A stretch of DNA of 64,000 nt from CAJGDV01 sp036667875. Its GTDB lineage: Bacteria; Bacillota_I; Bacilli_A; RF39; UBA660. The first letter of the stretch is position 1. Each line of letters starts with the position of its first letter. A program made the position numbers and the translations under genes. Positions 36,601 to 44,536 of this stretch are shown in pieces. The notes beneath the pieces were generated by a model, which did no database searches, was not told the DNA's origin, and worked only from the letters and a program-made list of their open reading frames with translations. The stretch is from contig JAVWTD010000005.1 in assembly GCA_036667875.1 (NCBI GenBank), forward strand, positions 1 through 64,000, read 5' to 3'.

Positions 36601-37389
36601 AGGAATATTATTTTTTAGGAGTAATTTATTAGTGGATTCGGTTTTTGCTATTTTGAATGTTTGGTTATTTATTGGTATATTATGTGTTTCTTCTTTTGCT
36701 TTGGCAATGACATTACCGTCAAACATAACATTTTTAATTGTTGCTACATTTGTATTTGACGATATGCCTCCAACTATTGTTCCCCCGTTAATGAGTGTGT
36801 TTGTTACATAAAGGTCTGTAACATCACCTTTCAAATTGGTAAATAGGGCTTGCTTAACTGCTGTTTCGTCTGATAAGTATAATCCAAAGATTGTGAATGA
36901 ATTACCGTTAAAATGCCCCTTAAATCCATCAAGTGGTTCGAATTTGTTTATATGGCCTACCTCGGCTCCTATGTAGTCAGCATTGCTATAATAATTATTA
37001 GTATAGTCTTTTATATAATAAGTGTCTTTATCTAAAATATATTGACTTTTATTTAGTTCATCATATTTAAAAAATCCTTCGTTAAGTTTTATATCGTTAC
37101 TTAAAATAATATATTTGTCAAAGAAATTATTTGTTTTTAATTGTTCTTTAAAATAAGATAATTCATTTCCATTAGATATTACGAATGGGTCATCTTTTAG
37201 TCCTGTTCCGCTTTTAAATTTAGTGGCTGTTGTTCCATCCCATAGTGTAACATTTGAAAGAGTGTTTCTATTATTAAATCTTGCTAATGTGGGAATACCT
37301 ATTGTTATTAATATAGTTATTGCTGTTAGACATACTAAGCAAAGAAATTTCTGGGTATTTGTTAAATTTTTAATTTTATTTTTCATCAT
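33688..37389 (-). CDS. Giant surface protein with GLUG-type repeats and SipW-type leader
   Basis: About 1,233 residues. After a short basic start comes a hydrophobic helix ending GIPTLARFNNRNTLSNVTLWDG, then a GTGLKDDPFVISNGNELSYF segment typical of the entry to GLUG-repeat beta-helices. Around residues 335-470 there are GLUG-like repeats (GGIIGLSD, GGIIGTNV, GGIIGVNE, HGGLLGLTD with SYNTGN-type turns). The remaining 700 residues are Ig/beta-sandwich-like modules. No LPxTG motif is present at the end (KYFIIK), so anchoring is not by sortase. The start is ATG 37389; an upstream GTG frame lacks a ribosome site. Confidence 0.75.
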   Translation of the reverse strand: MMKNKIKNLTNTQKFLCLVCLTAITILITIGIPTLARFNNRNTLSNVTLWDGTTATKFKSGTGLKDDPFVISNGNELSYFKEQLKTNNFFDKYIILSNDIKLNEGFFKYDELNKSQYILDKDTYYIKDYTNNYYSNADYIGAEVGHINKFEPLDGFKGHFNGNSFTIFGLYLSDETAVKQALFTNLKGDVTDLYVTNTLINGGTIVGGISSNTNVATIKNVMFDGNVIAKAKEETHNIPINNQTFKIAKTESTNKLLLKNNIPNIGATIKRSSITGNYSINNSNGTETNVKLNGVILQNGIFNIDLEKASLNELDLITSTTSNSEVTITFSNIVYNMVYDYSIAGGIIGLSDVTTISNSINKANIYGGITSGGIIGTNVNSLNIENSYNTGNISAVNTSGGIIGVNEKNDNTVLIKKSYNTGSMSSLNHGGLLGLTDNSEKLSIVSSFNTSQSKYTIGTIIKTKVDISNSYYTTGEKPIFSGTATGSFVLQTIEQIKNNSFIKNNLLYNEFNSFDDINIHPENVWVLDEGNYPILYIDDLNNPVAKIYTSIYSWDNLSSKLNTFKFNDNISFSIEETKDLVPLKDISYYISNSKVPLSKEELNAIVNWTPYTKIEQILTDGSYIIYAKLIDQNNNIRYINTDLLMLNTSGPSASIKLKETRWTGLKNNLKKLYTDKEEKVEIITNDLSGEIKTLKYFNSNKTLSIKELNEIKKSSWLNYSEPITINRKGNNTIYVQIEDKYGYISYLNTDYIVYGGYKQESLHAGRNSTSYKEPEISINDKSTVTLNFTYNEQTVYQAGYTHNLISNILLPLGTKITLIDNTNGKVYNYEILTTTDIFNYETSCPVDTTNCVKKATIPFTLFSEIGTPGNDKHFVENTYFSGGYVKEDFKIVIDFKESSNTKNYENVKLTLTLNNFEGKSVRPTLANTIKTFNIYNNVNNEPSTSKLTLSTNYNGNEILMNETTTTNIELKSVLEYKKTGTKKIIDTTHENMNTGIKLEIMDANNKIVSKENLENINFKIGNNIFYPEKDGITRINLGSEIENNNSILSILTFENNTKLPNGIYNLNITNYLSFGGNYPDATIGNTIKIPLKVESRLSNITYNFNVSTTPESKIISKKKNEAVVPLTIIQNGTLNNPIIRLSLYKKDLLTAFNQNYSIVNINMYLKEPLTLFKNNIFNLITNPLQYDGTELSKNKIDLKLNTTSFENTGYKFVVYLYDGNKLVGTIEKYFIIK

Positions 37390-37464
37390 TATCAACTCTA
37401 CTTTCACGTGTCTATTATATATATAATTATAGCATAAGTATTTTTTAATTGCACTAAAAAACTC

Positions 37465-39096
37465 CTAAAGGGAATTTTTATCATCCTTAGGAGCGTATTT
37501 TTCTACTTGTAAAAGATACCATATTTCTTCTGCTGTAACTGGGCTTTTCTCTATTATGTTAGACCTTAATAAGAATTTTATTTTACCAAGTAATTCTGGT
37601 AAAGCATCTATTTTTAAATTTTCTTCGTTTAAGTTTATATCATCAATTCTATATTTGTTCATTAGGTTTCTAATAAAGTTGTTTTCTTTTAATAGAGAAA
37701 TTCCATCAATTAAAACGAAAGTTGGATTTATTGCGAATGAATCGAAGTCTGAACTTCTTTTTTCTATATAAGAAGGATCAACTGCTTTTCCGTATACTTG
37801 TTTTATTGTTATTTTTTTTAAGTAGTCAAAATTATAGAATATTTTTAAAACATCTCCTATTGTTATTGATTCGTTTGCTGTTCTTTTAATATACCATCCA
37901 TAATATATTAAATCATGTTTTTTATTTAATTCATCTATTTCTTTTGACATTTTAATTGTTTCTAGTTTTAATTCTTCTATTTTTTTGTCATTTACCTTAA
38001 ATAATCCTTTTTTGCCGGTAAAAATTATTTTATTGATATCTGATATTTTATCTCTTTTTTGAGAGATATTTTTTAGTGAAGTTGTTAAATCTTTTTCTAA
38101 TTTTTCAATAGGGCTTTTTTCAACAAAATTTACATATTGCTCTTTAAAGAATTCTATTATTGGTAATAATTCATAATAACTAATACATTCAAATATGTTG
38201 GTTTCTAATTTTTTTAGCGTTTGATATATTTTATCTGCAAATTCTTCTTCATTTATTTTATTTGAGTCTATTAGTAAATCACTTAAAATATCAGTTTTCA
38301 TTTTGCTTTTGGCAAGAAAATTATTTATATCAATTTCATTGTTTCTAGCAAGATTAATTATGTCTGTTATTATTTCACTATCGGTTTTTTCTAATTGAAG
38401 ATATAATTCTTTTAGTTTTTGTTCAAGATCATCATAAGTTTTTATTTTAAAGTACTCTATTGTTTCTTTTTGCTTTTTATTGATATAAGATTCAAAATAT
38501 TTATAGTTTTCTTTAATAATATAACGAAAGTTTAAATAAATATGATCAATAATTTCTGGATTTACCCAATATATTCTTTCGAATGTTGCTGATAAAGAGT
38601 CGTAGTTTCCTTTGTTTTCTTTTCTGTTTTGGAGGAATTCTTTCATATATTCAAAGACGAAGTATGTGTACGTAAAATCACTTTCTTTTAGTGTTATTCC
38701 TGCTTTATTAAATTTGTCTATAAACTGGTCAATTGTTGCATTAACGGAGTCAAAGTCATAGTCAAAGTAATGTGATATGTTAAAAAAAAGTGAATCAAAG
38801 TGCATTTTTTCAAGTGGTGAATTAGAATTATTCATAATTGTCATGGCTTTTTCTATATCTTTTATTTCTAATTTTATTTTTTCAGCATCGTCTTTTTCTT
38901 GATTTATATCAAATTGTTTTGATTTTTCTTTCATATAATTATATAGGCTTGTTTGATATTCTACATATTTTGCAAGTATTGTGTCTATTTTGTCGTTAAT
39001 TCTTTTTTTGTCCGCTTTGCTATTTTGTGGCATGGTTTCAATTAGTATTTTTTTTGCTTTTATATCGTTATCGATAAAATCTAAAAAATTATTCAT
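37465..39096 (-). CDS. Cytoplasmic helical protein, copy 2 of a duplicated module
   Basis: A 543-residue, Lys/Glu-rich, largely helical protein without membrane segments. It is a clear paralog of the gene at 39318-40961: both start M-x-NF-x-[ED]FI, share MHFDSLFFNISHY and DFDSVNATIDQFIDKFNKAGI, an ITGKKG-type IIFTGKKGLFKV segment, and end KSPVTAEEIWYLLQVEK. I recognise no family. ATG 39096 is chosen by that alignment and the GGGGAAG ribosome site; it overlaps the end of a 46-residue gene by 8 bp. Confidence 0.75.
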   Translation of the reverse strand: MNNFLDFIDNDIKAKKILIETMPQNSKADKKRINDKIDTILAKYVEYQTSLYNYMKEKSKQFDINQEKDDAEKIKLEIKDIEKAMTIMNNSNSPLEKMHFDSLFFNISHYFDYDFDSVNATIDQFIDKFNKAGITLKESDFTYTYFVFEYMKEFLQNRKENKGNYDSLSATFERIYWVNPEIIDHIYLNFRYIIKENYKYFESYINKKQKETIEYFKIKTYDDLEQKLKELYLQLEKTDSEIITDIINLARNNEIDINNFLAKSKMKTDILSDLLIDSNKINEEEFADKIYQTLKKLETNIFECISYYELLPIIEFFKEQYVNFVEKSPIEKLEKDLTTSLKNISQKRDKISDINKIIFTGKKGLFKVNDKKIEELKLETIKMSKEIDELNKKHDLIYYGWYIKRTANESITIGDVLKIFYNFDYLKKITIKQVYGKAVDPSYIEKRSSDFDSFAINPTFVLIDGISLLKENNFIRNLMNKYRIDDINLNEENLKIDALPELLGKIKFLLRSNIIEKSPVTAEEIWYLLQVEKYAPKDDKNSL

Positions 39097-39229
39097 CTTC
39101 TTCCCCACTTTCTTGTTCTATTTTTGCTTCGTCTAAATATTTAACAAAATCTTGTATAGCGGTATATGTTCCCACTAATTCATTTAGACTTAAAACTGAC
39201 AAATCAAAGTCTGTCTTTTTTTCTTCCAT
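39089..39229 (-). CDS. Small acidic protein of 46 aa, copy 2
   Basis: A 46-codon frame from ATG 39229 to TAA 39089, with GGAAGGTG upstream. It aligns end to end with the 46-residue product at 40954-41094: DFDLSVLSLNELVGTYT here against NFDLSELSLNELITTNT, then F-x-KYLDEAKI and an acidic tail. Conservation of sequence, length and position in both module copies shows it is a real gene. It overlaps the downstream large gene, suggesting that the two products bind each other. Confidence 0.8.
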   Translation of the reverse strand: MEEKKTDFDLSVLSLNELVGTYTAIQDFVKYLDEAKIEQESGEEDE

Positions 39230-39279
39230 TTAATAATCACCTTCCAACTTATTTTTTGCTATCGGTTATTCTTAAATAT

Positions 39280-39288
39280 ATTATAACA
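39280..39288 (-). promoter_or_regulatory. Extended -10 promoter element for module copy 2
   Basis: TGTTATAAT on the minus strand (TG-N-TATAAT), between the terminator of module copy 1 and the 46-residue gene of copy 2. The -35 region is weak. Confidence 0.5.
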
Positions 39289-39306
39289 TAAGATGATGTT
39301 AAAAGT

Positions 39307-39330
39307 AAAAAAAACTCTTAAAGTGAGTTT
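39307..39330 (-). terminator. Intrinsic terminator after module copy 1
   Basis: Minus-strand hairpin AAACTC / GAGTTT with 7-nt loop followed by TTTTTT, overlapping the stop codon at 39318. Confidence 0.7.
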
Positions 39331-40961
39331 TTATTTTCTTCTTCTTTTTTGGTTATTTTTTCTACTTGTAGGAGAAAACTTATTTCTTCTGCTGTTACGG
39401 GACTTTTTTCTATAACTTTATATCTTAATAAGAACCTAACTTTATATAACAATTCACTTAGTGAGTCTGGGTCTAAGTTTTCTTCATTTAAGTTTATATT
39501 ACTTATTCTATATTTGTTTATTACTGATGTTATAATATTATTTTCTTCAAATACTGGAATACTACTTACAAGTAAATTCATTGGGTTTATGTTGCAGGTT
39601 GGTTCTTTAGAATCATTTCGACAGAAGAAATTATTAACGGCTTCTTTTCCATAAACATTTTTTAGTGCGTATTTTTTAAAATAATCTAAGGAAAAATAAG
39701 TTGTTACTACATCAAAAACAGTAATTTTTTGAGGGTCTGGTAGTTTTTGTTTAACGAGATAGTCAAAATATGCTAAATCATGTTCTTCGTTTGCTTCAAA
39801 AACTAATTTGGATAATTTTAATGTTTCTGCTTTTAGTTTTTCTATTTCTTTTTCAGAGACTTTAAATATACCTTTTTTGCCGGTAAATATAATTTTATTG
39901 ATTTTGGCAATATTTTCGACATTATCTTTTATTTTTTTTATTATTGTTTGTATGCTTTTTTGGATGTCTGTAATTGATTTATTCATTATTCTTTCTTTAT
40001 ATTGTTCTCTAAAATAGTCTATTAATGGTACCATTTCATTGTATTTTATTAATTCTTCTAGATTACTACTTAATTTTTCTAATGCATCGTATGTTTTGTT
40101 CATTATATGTTCATTATCAAGGTTTGTAGCATCAATTAAAATGTCATTTATTATATCGTTTTTAACTTTACTTTTTGCCAGGTAAGTATTAATGTCTATT
40201 TCTCCGTTTCGAGCAAGTTCTATAATGTTTCCTATTTTTTCGATATTAAACATATATAATTCTTGATATAATGAGTACATTTTTTTGGCTAGTTGAGAAT
40301 AATCTTCAACTTTGAAGAAAGATTTGGTTTCTTTTTGTTTCTTTGCAATAAATTTTTGAAAATAACTAAAATTTTTCCTTAAAAGGCCTCGAAAGTTTAT
40401 ATGTATATTTTCAATGATTTCAGGATTTAGCCAATAAATTTCTTCAAATATTTTAGATAATCCAGCGTATTTCCCTTTATTGGTTTTTCTGATTTTAAAA
40501 AATTCTGTCATATATTGTTTAACATAATAAGTATAGTTAAAATCTTCTTTATTTAATTTTATCCCTGCTTTTTCAAATTTGTCTATAAATTCATCTATTG
40601 TACTGTTAACGGAGTCAAAATCATAATTATAATAGTGAGATATATTAAAGAATAATGTATCAAAGTGCATTTTCTCTACAGGTGTATTGTAAGGATTAAG
40701 TACGATTAGTCCTTTTTCAACGTCTTTTACTTCATCTACTATTTGTTTCATTTTAATATTTGTATCTTTAATATTGTATGTAGATGCTTTTTCTTTCATA
40801 TAATTAAAAAGGGTTTTTTGATAAGCGATATATATTTCTTTAATGAGTTCAATTCTTTGGTTATATTTAGAAATTTCATTTTTACTTTTTTTTGGCATAT
40901 TATCAATTAGTTCTTTTTTATTAATTATATCTTCTTCTATAAACTCTTTAAAGTTACTCAT
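39318..40961 (-). CDS. Cytoplasmic helical protein, copy 1 of a duplicated module
   Basis: A 547-residue paralog of the 37465-39096 product, of the same length and with the same conserved blocks (MHFDTLFFNISHYYNYDFDSV near residue 100, IIFTGKKGIFKVSEKE near 365, and the C-terminal EKSPVTAEEISFLLQVEK). It is highly charged and helical, with no signal or membrane segment, so it is cytoplasmic. Its start (ATG 40961 or 40964) overlaps the 46-residue gene by 8-11 bp. Function unknown; a structural or adaptor protein for the membrane AAA+ machine is a guess from context. Confidence 0.75.
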   Translation of the reverse strand: MSNFKEFIEEDIINKKELIDNMPKKSKNEISKYNQRIELIKEIYIAYQKTLFNYMKEKASTYNIKDTNIKMKQIVDEVKDVEKGLIVLNPYNTPVEKMHFDTLFFNISHYYNYDFDSVNSTIDEFIDKFEKAGIKLNKEDFNYTYYVKQYMTEFFKIRKTNKGKYAGLSKIFEEIYWLNPEIIENIHINFRGLLRKNFSYFQKFIAKKQKETKSFFKVEDYSQLAKKMYSLYQELYMFNIEKIGNIIELARNGEIDINTYLAKSKVKNDIINDILIDATNLDNEHIMNKTYDALEKLSSNLEELIKYNEMVPLIDYFREQYKERIMNKSITDIQKSIQTIIKKIKDNVENIAKINKIIFTGKKGIFKVSEKEIEKLKAETLKLSKLVFEANEEHDLAYFDYLVKQKLPDPQKITVFDVVTTYFSLDYFKKYALKNVYGKEAVNNFFCRNDSKEPTCNINPMNLLVSSIPVFEENNIITSVINKYRISNINLNEENLDPDSLSELLYKVRFLLRYKVIEKSPVTAEEISFLLQVEKITKKEEENKNSL

Positions 40962-41094
40962 CATCTTCGTCTTCTTTCTTTTCTATAACAATTTTACTTT
41001 CGTCAAGATATTTTAAGAATTCAGTCATTGATGTGTTTGTTGTTATTAGTTCGTTTAAACTAAGTTCTGATAAGTCAAAATTTTCTTCATTCAT
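40954..41094 (-). CDS. Small acidic protein of 46 aa, copy 1
   Basis: ATG 41094 to TAA 40954, preceded by AAAGGAATTTT, encodes a 46-residue acidic protein (MNEENFDLSELSLNELI, then FLKYLDESKIVIEKKEDED). It is homologous over its full length to the second copy at 39089-39229. Stop and start overlap with the large partner gene. Confidence 0.8.
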   Translation of the reverse strand: MNEENFDLSELSLNELITTNTSMTEFLKYLDESKIVIEKKEDEDDE

Positions 41095-41109
41095 AACTAA
41101 AATTCCTTT

Positions 41110-42162
41110 CTAATTGTATCCTGCTTGGTCTTTAATAAAGTTGATGATTATTGATACGGCAGCTCCTCTTGAAATGGTTTCTAGGCTGTCGATATCTTGA
41201 CCTTCTATCCAAACATATATTCTAAACTTTGTTACACCGTTTGGTAATTTAAATAATGGTCTATCAAAATCTATATAGGTACTTTGAACTGCAAAATAGT
41301 CAGGATTAATTGGAAGGTCAACCCCAGAAAGACCACTTCCTATTGGTAATCCTTTACCATTATTTATTATGGCATAAGTTGGTGAAAAACGACCATTTAT
41401 AAGATTAACTCCATATTTTTTAGCTCTGTAAATTGATTGTTCAGAGTGTAATCGACTGTTTGGTTCGTATATAGCCATTTCACAATTATTATTACATTTT
41501 AAATTTTGTGTTGCTTCTACATTGTATTTAGTGGGTACACTCCCTATTTTTAGAAATCCAAAGCGTAATGAGTTTATTGTTCCGTCAAAGTCTGTACCAG
41601 TCTTTTGTGCAAAGAAAACTGATGTTCCTTTGTCTAAGTATAGATTATCGGGATATGGGGATCCTGTAATGTTTCTTAAGAATATATCAAACGCTATGTA
41701 GGGACTTTTATTGTTTGTGAGTGTTTCATCAATTAGTTCTGTATTTAGGGTTTTTCTATCTTTTTCATCTGTTGAGATATATCCTACTTTTGAGTTACCA
41801 AACATACGAAATTTGTCACTGTTTTTGTCAGGAATACCATTTGATGAAACTGGAAGAAGTCCCCTTGAAACCCATTGATTTGTATGTTTTGGATATGTTT
41901 TAAATAAATCTGTTATTAATGATTCTTCTGATATTTTTACAGAGTTTGTATAATTTATGGCATCAAAAGAAATTGACAAGCCATTTTCATTAACTACTAT
42001 AAGATTTAAAAAATCAATTTTAACATTTAAAGATGCTGAGAACCATGCGTATGTTGAAACTATAAGAAGGACTCCTATTAAGAAGGTTGTAATTAATAAC
42101 TCATTATAACTTTTTTTTCTGTTTAGAAAGAATTCTTTTATAGAGTTTTTAGTTTTTTTCAT
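41110..42162 (-). CDS. SipW-type exported protein with IEGQD motif, 350 aa
   Basis: The cytoplasmic start MKKTKNSIKEFFLNRKKSYNE is followed by a hydrophobic helix ending in STYAWFSASLNVKIDF. The extracellular part shares several blocks with the 42281-43591 protein: SRGLLPVSS, KSPYIAFDIFLRN, SLRFGFLKIG, and KFRIYVWIEGQDIDSLE near the C-terminus. The two are therefore paralogs. An AAAGGAGG site precedes the ATG. It is followed 15 bp later by the small-large module, so exported and cytoplasmic parts are interleaved. Confidence 0.75.
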   Translation of the reverse strand: MKKTKNSIKEFFLNRKKSYNELLITTFLIGVLLIVSTYAWFSASLNVKIDFLNLIVVNENGLSISFDAINYTNSVKISEESLITDLFKTYPKHTNQWVSRGLLPVSSNGIPDKNSDKFRMFGNSKVGYISTDEKDRKTLNTELIDETLTNNKSPYIAFDIFLRNITGSPYPDNLYLDKGTSVFFAQKTGTDFDGTINSLRFGFLKIGSVPTKYNVEATQNLKCNNNCEMAIYEPNSRLHSEQSIYRAKKYGVNLINGRFSPTYAIINNGKGLPIGSGLSGVDLPINPDYFAVQSTYIDFDRPLFKLPNGVTKFRIYVWIEGQDIDSLETISRGAAVSIIINFIKDQAGYN

Positions 42163-42187
42163 ATAATCCTCCTTTGTAAAATAAAAT

Positions 42188-42212
42188 AAAGAGTAACTTA
42201 TGGTTACTCTTT
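42188..42212 (-). terminator. Possible terminator/attenuator between paralogs
   Basis: Stem AAAGAGTAAC / GTTACTCTTT with a 5-nt loop on the minus strand, followed by TTTATTTTATTTTA rather than a pure T-run. It lies in the 118-bp spacer between the 436- and 350-residue genes and might reduce downstream expression. Confidence 0.55.
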
Positions 42213-42280
42213 ACCTATATTTCTTTAATTACGACATAACCACTAGCCAATAATTTTTTACTATTATGATGTTGTAGTTA

Positions 42281-43591
42281 TTATAGTGTTGGAGTTAAAG
42301 GTGGACCATTATAATCGATATCATCAGTTGTTAATCTTTCTTTAGTGAATCCAAATTTAACTGCTATTTTTTTACCTACAGAAGCGAAATCGTAGTTATC
42401 GATATCTTGACCTTCTATGTAAACATAAATTCTTATTTTTGTGATACTGTTTGGTGATAAAGTCATAAATGTTGGACGTTGTGTTCCTTTTTTAACTTTA
42501 TCTGTATCTCTAAAGTATGGATAAGCTACTAGTTTTCCATGCTCAATGTTTGGAGCATAAGAATTATACATAGGTCCATCATATACGTCAACGTTGTGTA
42601 TTGATTTAATATCATCTGATATTGCGTATGTTGGATATGATGTTCCATCTACTATTGCATTACATTTAGCGGTTGGGCTTAAATCAAATGATTCTTCTTT
42701 TGTAACATCTTCTCCAGTTGGAACACGTGGTTTACAAGATGTTTGATACCAGTTTGTTGCTGACATTACATGTTTAGAGTCATTAGGTTCCCATATTTGA
42801 GCTGTTCTACAAATACCTGTTACATAATCTTCTGGTTTTGCAAGTCCAGGTTTATCAGTTGTATTTGAACATGTTATATCAGTTATAACTTTTGCTGTAT
42901 TGTTAAATCCACTTACACGTCCTATTTGGGCAAATGCAACTCTTACAGAGTTTTCAATACCTGTAAATGAAATACCAGGAGATGATCCTCCTAAAGCTAC
43001 ATCTACTGCTGAATCAATAGTTAAGTAAATTGCTTCTTCATCTAGTGGGTTTAGATCTTCTATATATTGAGTTCCTGAAAAGTTTTTAACAAATAAATCA
43101 AATGCTACATAACCATCTTGTTCTGGTGCAAGTTCAGATGTTGTAGTATCTTTGATATAGTTTCTTACACGGCTGGCAAGTAATCTGTACCCTCCAGGTG
43201 TTGTTGTTAAACTGGCTTTTTCAAAAAGTTTCATTCTTGATGCTATTGAATCCATATCACCTATTGATGATACAGGGAATAAACCTCTTGATGGCCATTT
43301 GTTTGTGTTGCCTACATAGGCTAAACTATTCTTTCCATCAGTAATATTATCCTTATCAAATGTTATTGTATCAGACCAATCTTCTCCATTTAATGATAAT
43401 TTCAAACTATCAGCGGCTGCAATTTCAATCTCAAAGCTTGAAACATTAACACTTTGCATACCTATGAACCACGCATATGTTGCAACTATTAATACAATCG
43501 CACTTAATGTACAAATAACGATTAGATTTCTTATACGTTTTGTATGTCTAACACGATCAATTTTTGTACTTTTTTCAATTTCTTCTGGCAT
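42281..43591 (-). CDS. SipW-type exported protein with IEGQD motif, 436 aa
   Basis: A basic cytoplasmic start (KIDRVRHTKRIRN) is followed by a helix ending in IVATYAWFIGMQSVNVSSF. The outer part has SRGLFPVSS, DGYVAFDLFVKN, SVRVAFAQIG, four Cys residues and KIRIYVYIEGQDIDNYD near the end. It is longer than its paralog at 41110-42162 because of insertions around the Cys-rich region. The family also shows up, shorter, in the 43610 product. Probably a major surface subunit, because it lies near the start of the block. Confidence 0.75.
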   Translation of the reverse strand: MPEEIEKSTKIDRVRHTKRIRNLIVICTLSAIVLIVATYAWFIGMQSVNVSSFEIEIAAADSLKLSLNGEDWSDTITFDKDNITDGKNSLAYVGNTNKWPSRGLFPVSSIGDMDSIASRMKLFEKASLTTTPGGYRLLASRVRNYIKDTTTSELAPEQDGYVAFDLFVKNFSGTQYIEDLNPLDEEAIYLTIDSAVDVALGGSSPGISFTGIENSVRVAFAQIGRVSGFNNTAKVITDITCSNTTDKPGLAKPEDYVTGICRTAQIWEPNDSKHVMSATNWYQTSCKPRVPTGEDVTKEESFDLSPTAKCNAIVDGTSYPTYAISDDIKSIHNVDVYDGPMYNSYAPNIEHGKLVAYPYFRDTDKVKKGTQRPTFMTLSPNSITKIRIYVYIEGQDIDNYDFASVGKKIAVKFGFTKERLTTDDIDYNGPPLTPTL

Positions 43592-43609
43592 AATTACATC
43601 TCTCTTTCT

Positions 43610-44305
43610 TTATTTCTCGACAAATTCTGAATTAAAATTCATATGCATTTTAATTTCGCCTCCCAAAATATTATTGGTACATTCTGGGTCACTACCTTCT
43701 AACCATATAACAATAGTATATTTCTTTTTGTCGTTTGGTTTAAACTTAACAACATGGTCTAAGAAGACTTGGTTATCCGAGTCAAATGGCACTGTTCCTG
43801 GTTCTGGTTTTTTATTTTTACCAATTTTGGCATAAGTTGTATCCTTTCCATCTTTAAAGACTTTAATTCTTACAGCTTCATCAATGTTTTTTATAACATC
43901 GTCAATAATAATCTCAGACCAATAATCTGCAGTGTCCTTACCAGTGTTTTCAATAAAGAAGGTATATGCAACATAGTTTTCACCATTATGTGAACCTCCA
44001 CTATGATCGTTTAAATCATTTGGTAGCCACTTATAAGAAATATTGTCAAAATAATCAACAGTTTTTGCATACAATTCACTTCTGAATACTTTGTAATTTG
44101 GGTCATCGTATATTATGATATTATTTTCTGAGTATAAATTTCGGTCAAGTGTTATACTGAAATTTCCACTGTTATAAATAACACCAGTTATAATATACAA
44201 AATAAGTAGTAGTAAAACTATAATAAGAAGTACTAATTTAATAATTTTAACAATTTTTTTGTCTCTTTTTATTTTTTTAGCGCTCATCCCTATATCATTA
44301 TTCAT
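43610..44305 (-). CDS. Membrane-anchored surface protein, short relative of the IEGQD family
   Basis: The 231-residue first gene of the minus-strand block. A basic start (SAKKIKRDKKIVKIIK) precedes a strong hydrophobic helix (about 22-45). It lacks the AWF-type ending, so it is probably an uncleaved anchor. The outer domain matches the C-terminal half of its neighbours: NYVAYTFFIENTG, FKDGKDTTYAKIG, and KYTIVIWLEGSDPECTNNILGG, with WLEGSD in place of IEGQD. It is preceded by a likely sigma-A promoter. Confidence 0.7.
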   Translation of the reverse strand: MNNDIGMSAKKIKRDKKIVKIIKLVLLIIVLLLLILYIITGVIYNSGNFSITLDRNLYSENNIIIYDDPNYKVFRSELYAKTVDYFDNISYKWLPNDLNDHSGGSHNGENYVAYTFFIENTGKDTADYWSEIIIDDVIKNIDEAVRIKVFKDGKDTTYAKIGKNKKPEPGTVPFDSDNQVFLDHVVKFKPNDKKKYTIVIWLEGSDPECTNNILGGEIKMHMNFNSEFVEK

Positions 44306-44376
44306 CTTACACTTATCCCTTTAATATTGATTTACACAATATAGTCACATCTTGATATATTCTACAATATAATTAT

Positions 44377-44404
44377 ATTTTATCATAAATTCAAAAATTG
44401 TCAA
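44377..44404 (-). promoter_or_regulatory. Promoter of the SipW-locus minus-strand block
   Basis: TTGACA (44399-44404) and TAAAAT (44377-44382) on the minus strand, with a 16-bp spacer. The transcript would start near 44370 and have about 65 nt of leader before ATG 44305. Confidence 0.6.
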
Positions 44405-44511
44405 CAATCTTTTATATATATAGTTGAAATCAATTAAAAAAAGTTTTTATTAGAAACAATGGATATAATTACTTTACTAAAGGTATTACAATGTTTAAAA
44501 TTATTATTAAT

Positions 44512-44536
44512 AAAAAAAGATAATAAATTATCTTTT
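44512..44536 (-). terminator. Intrinsic terminator of der
   Basis: Minus-strand stem AAAAGATAA / TTATCTTTT with 4-nt loop followed by a T-run; it overlaps the der stop codon. Confidence 0.8.
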
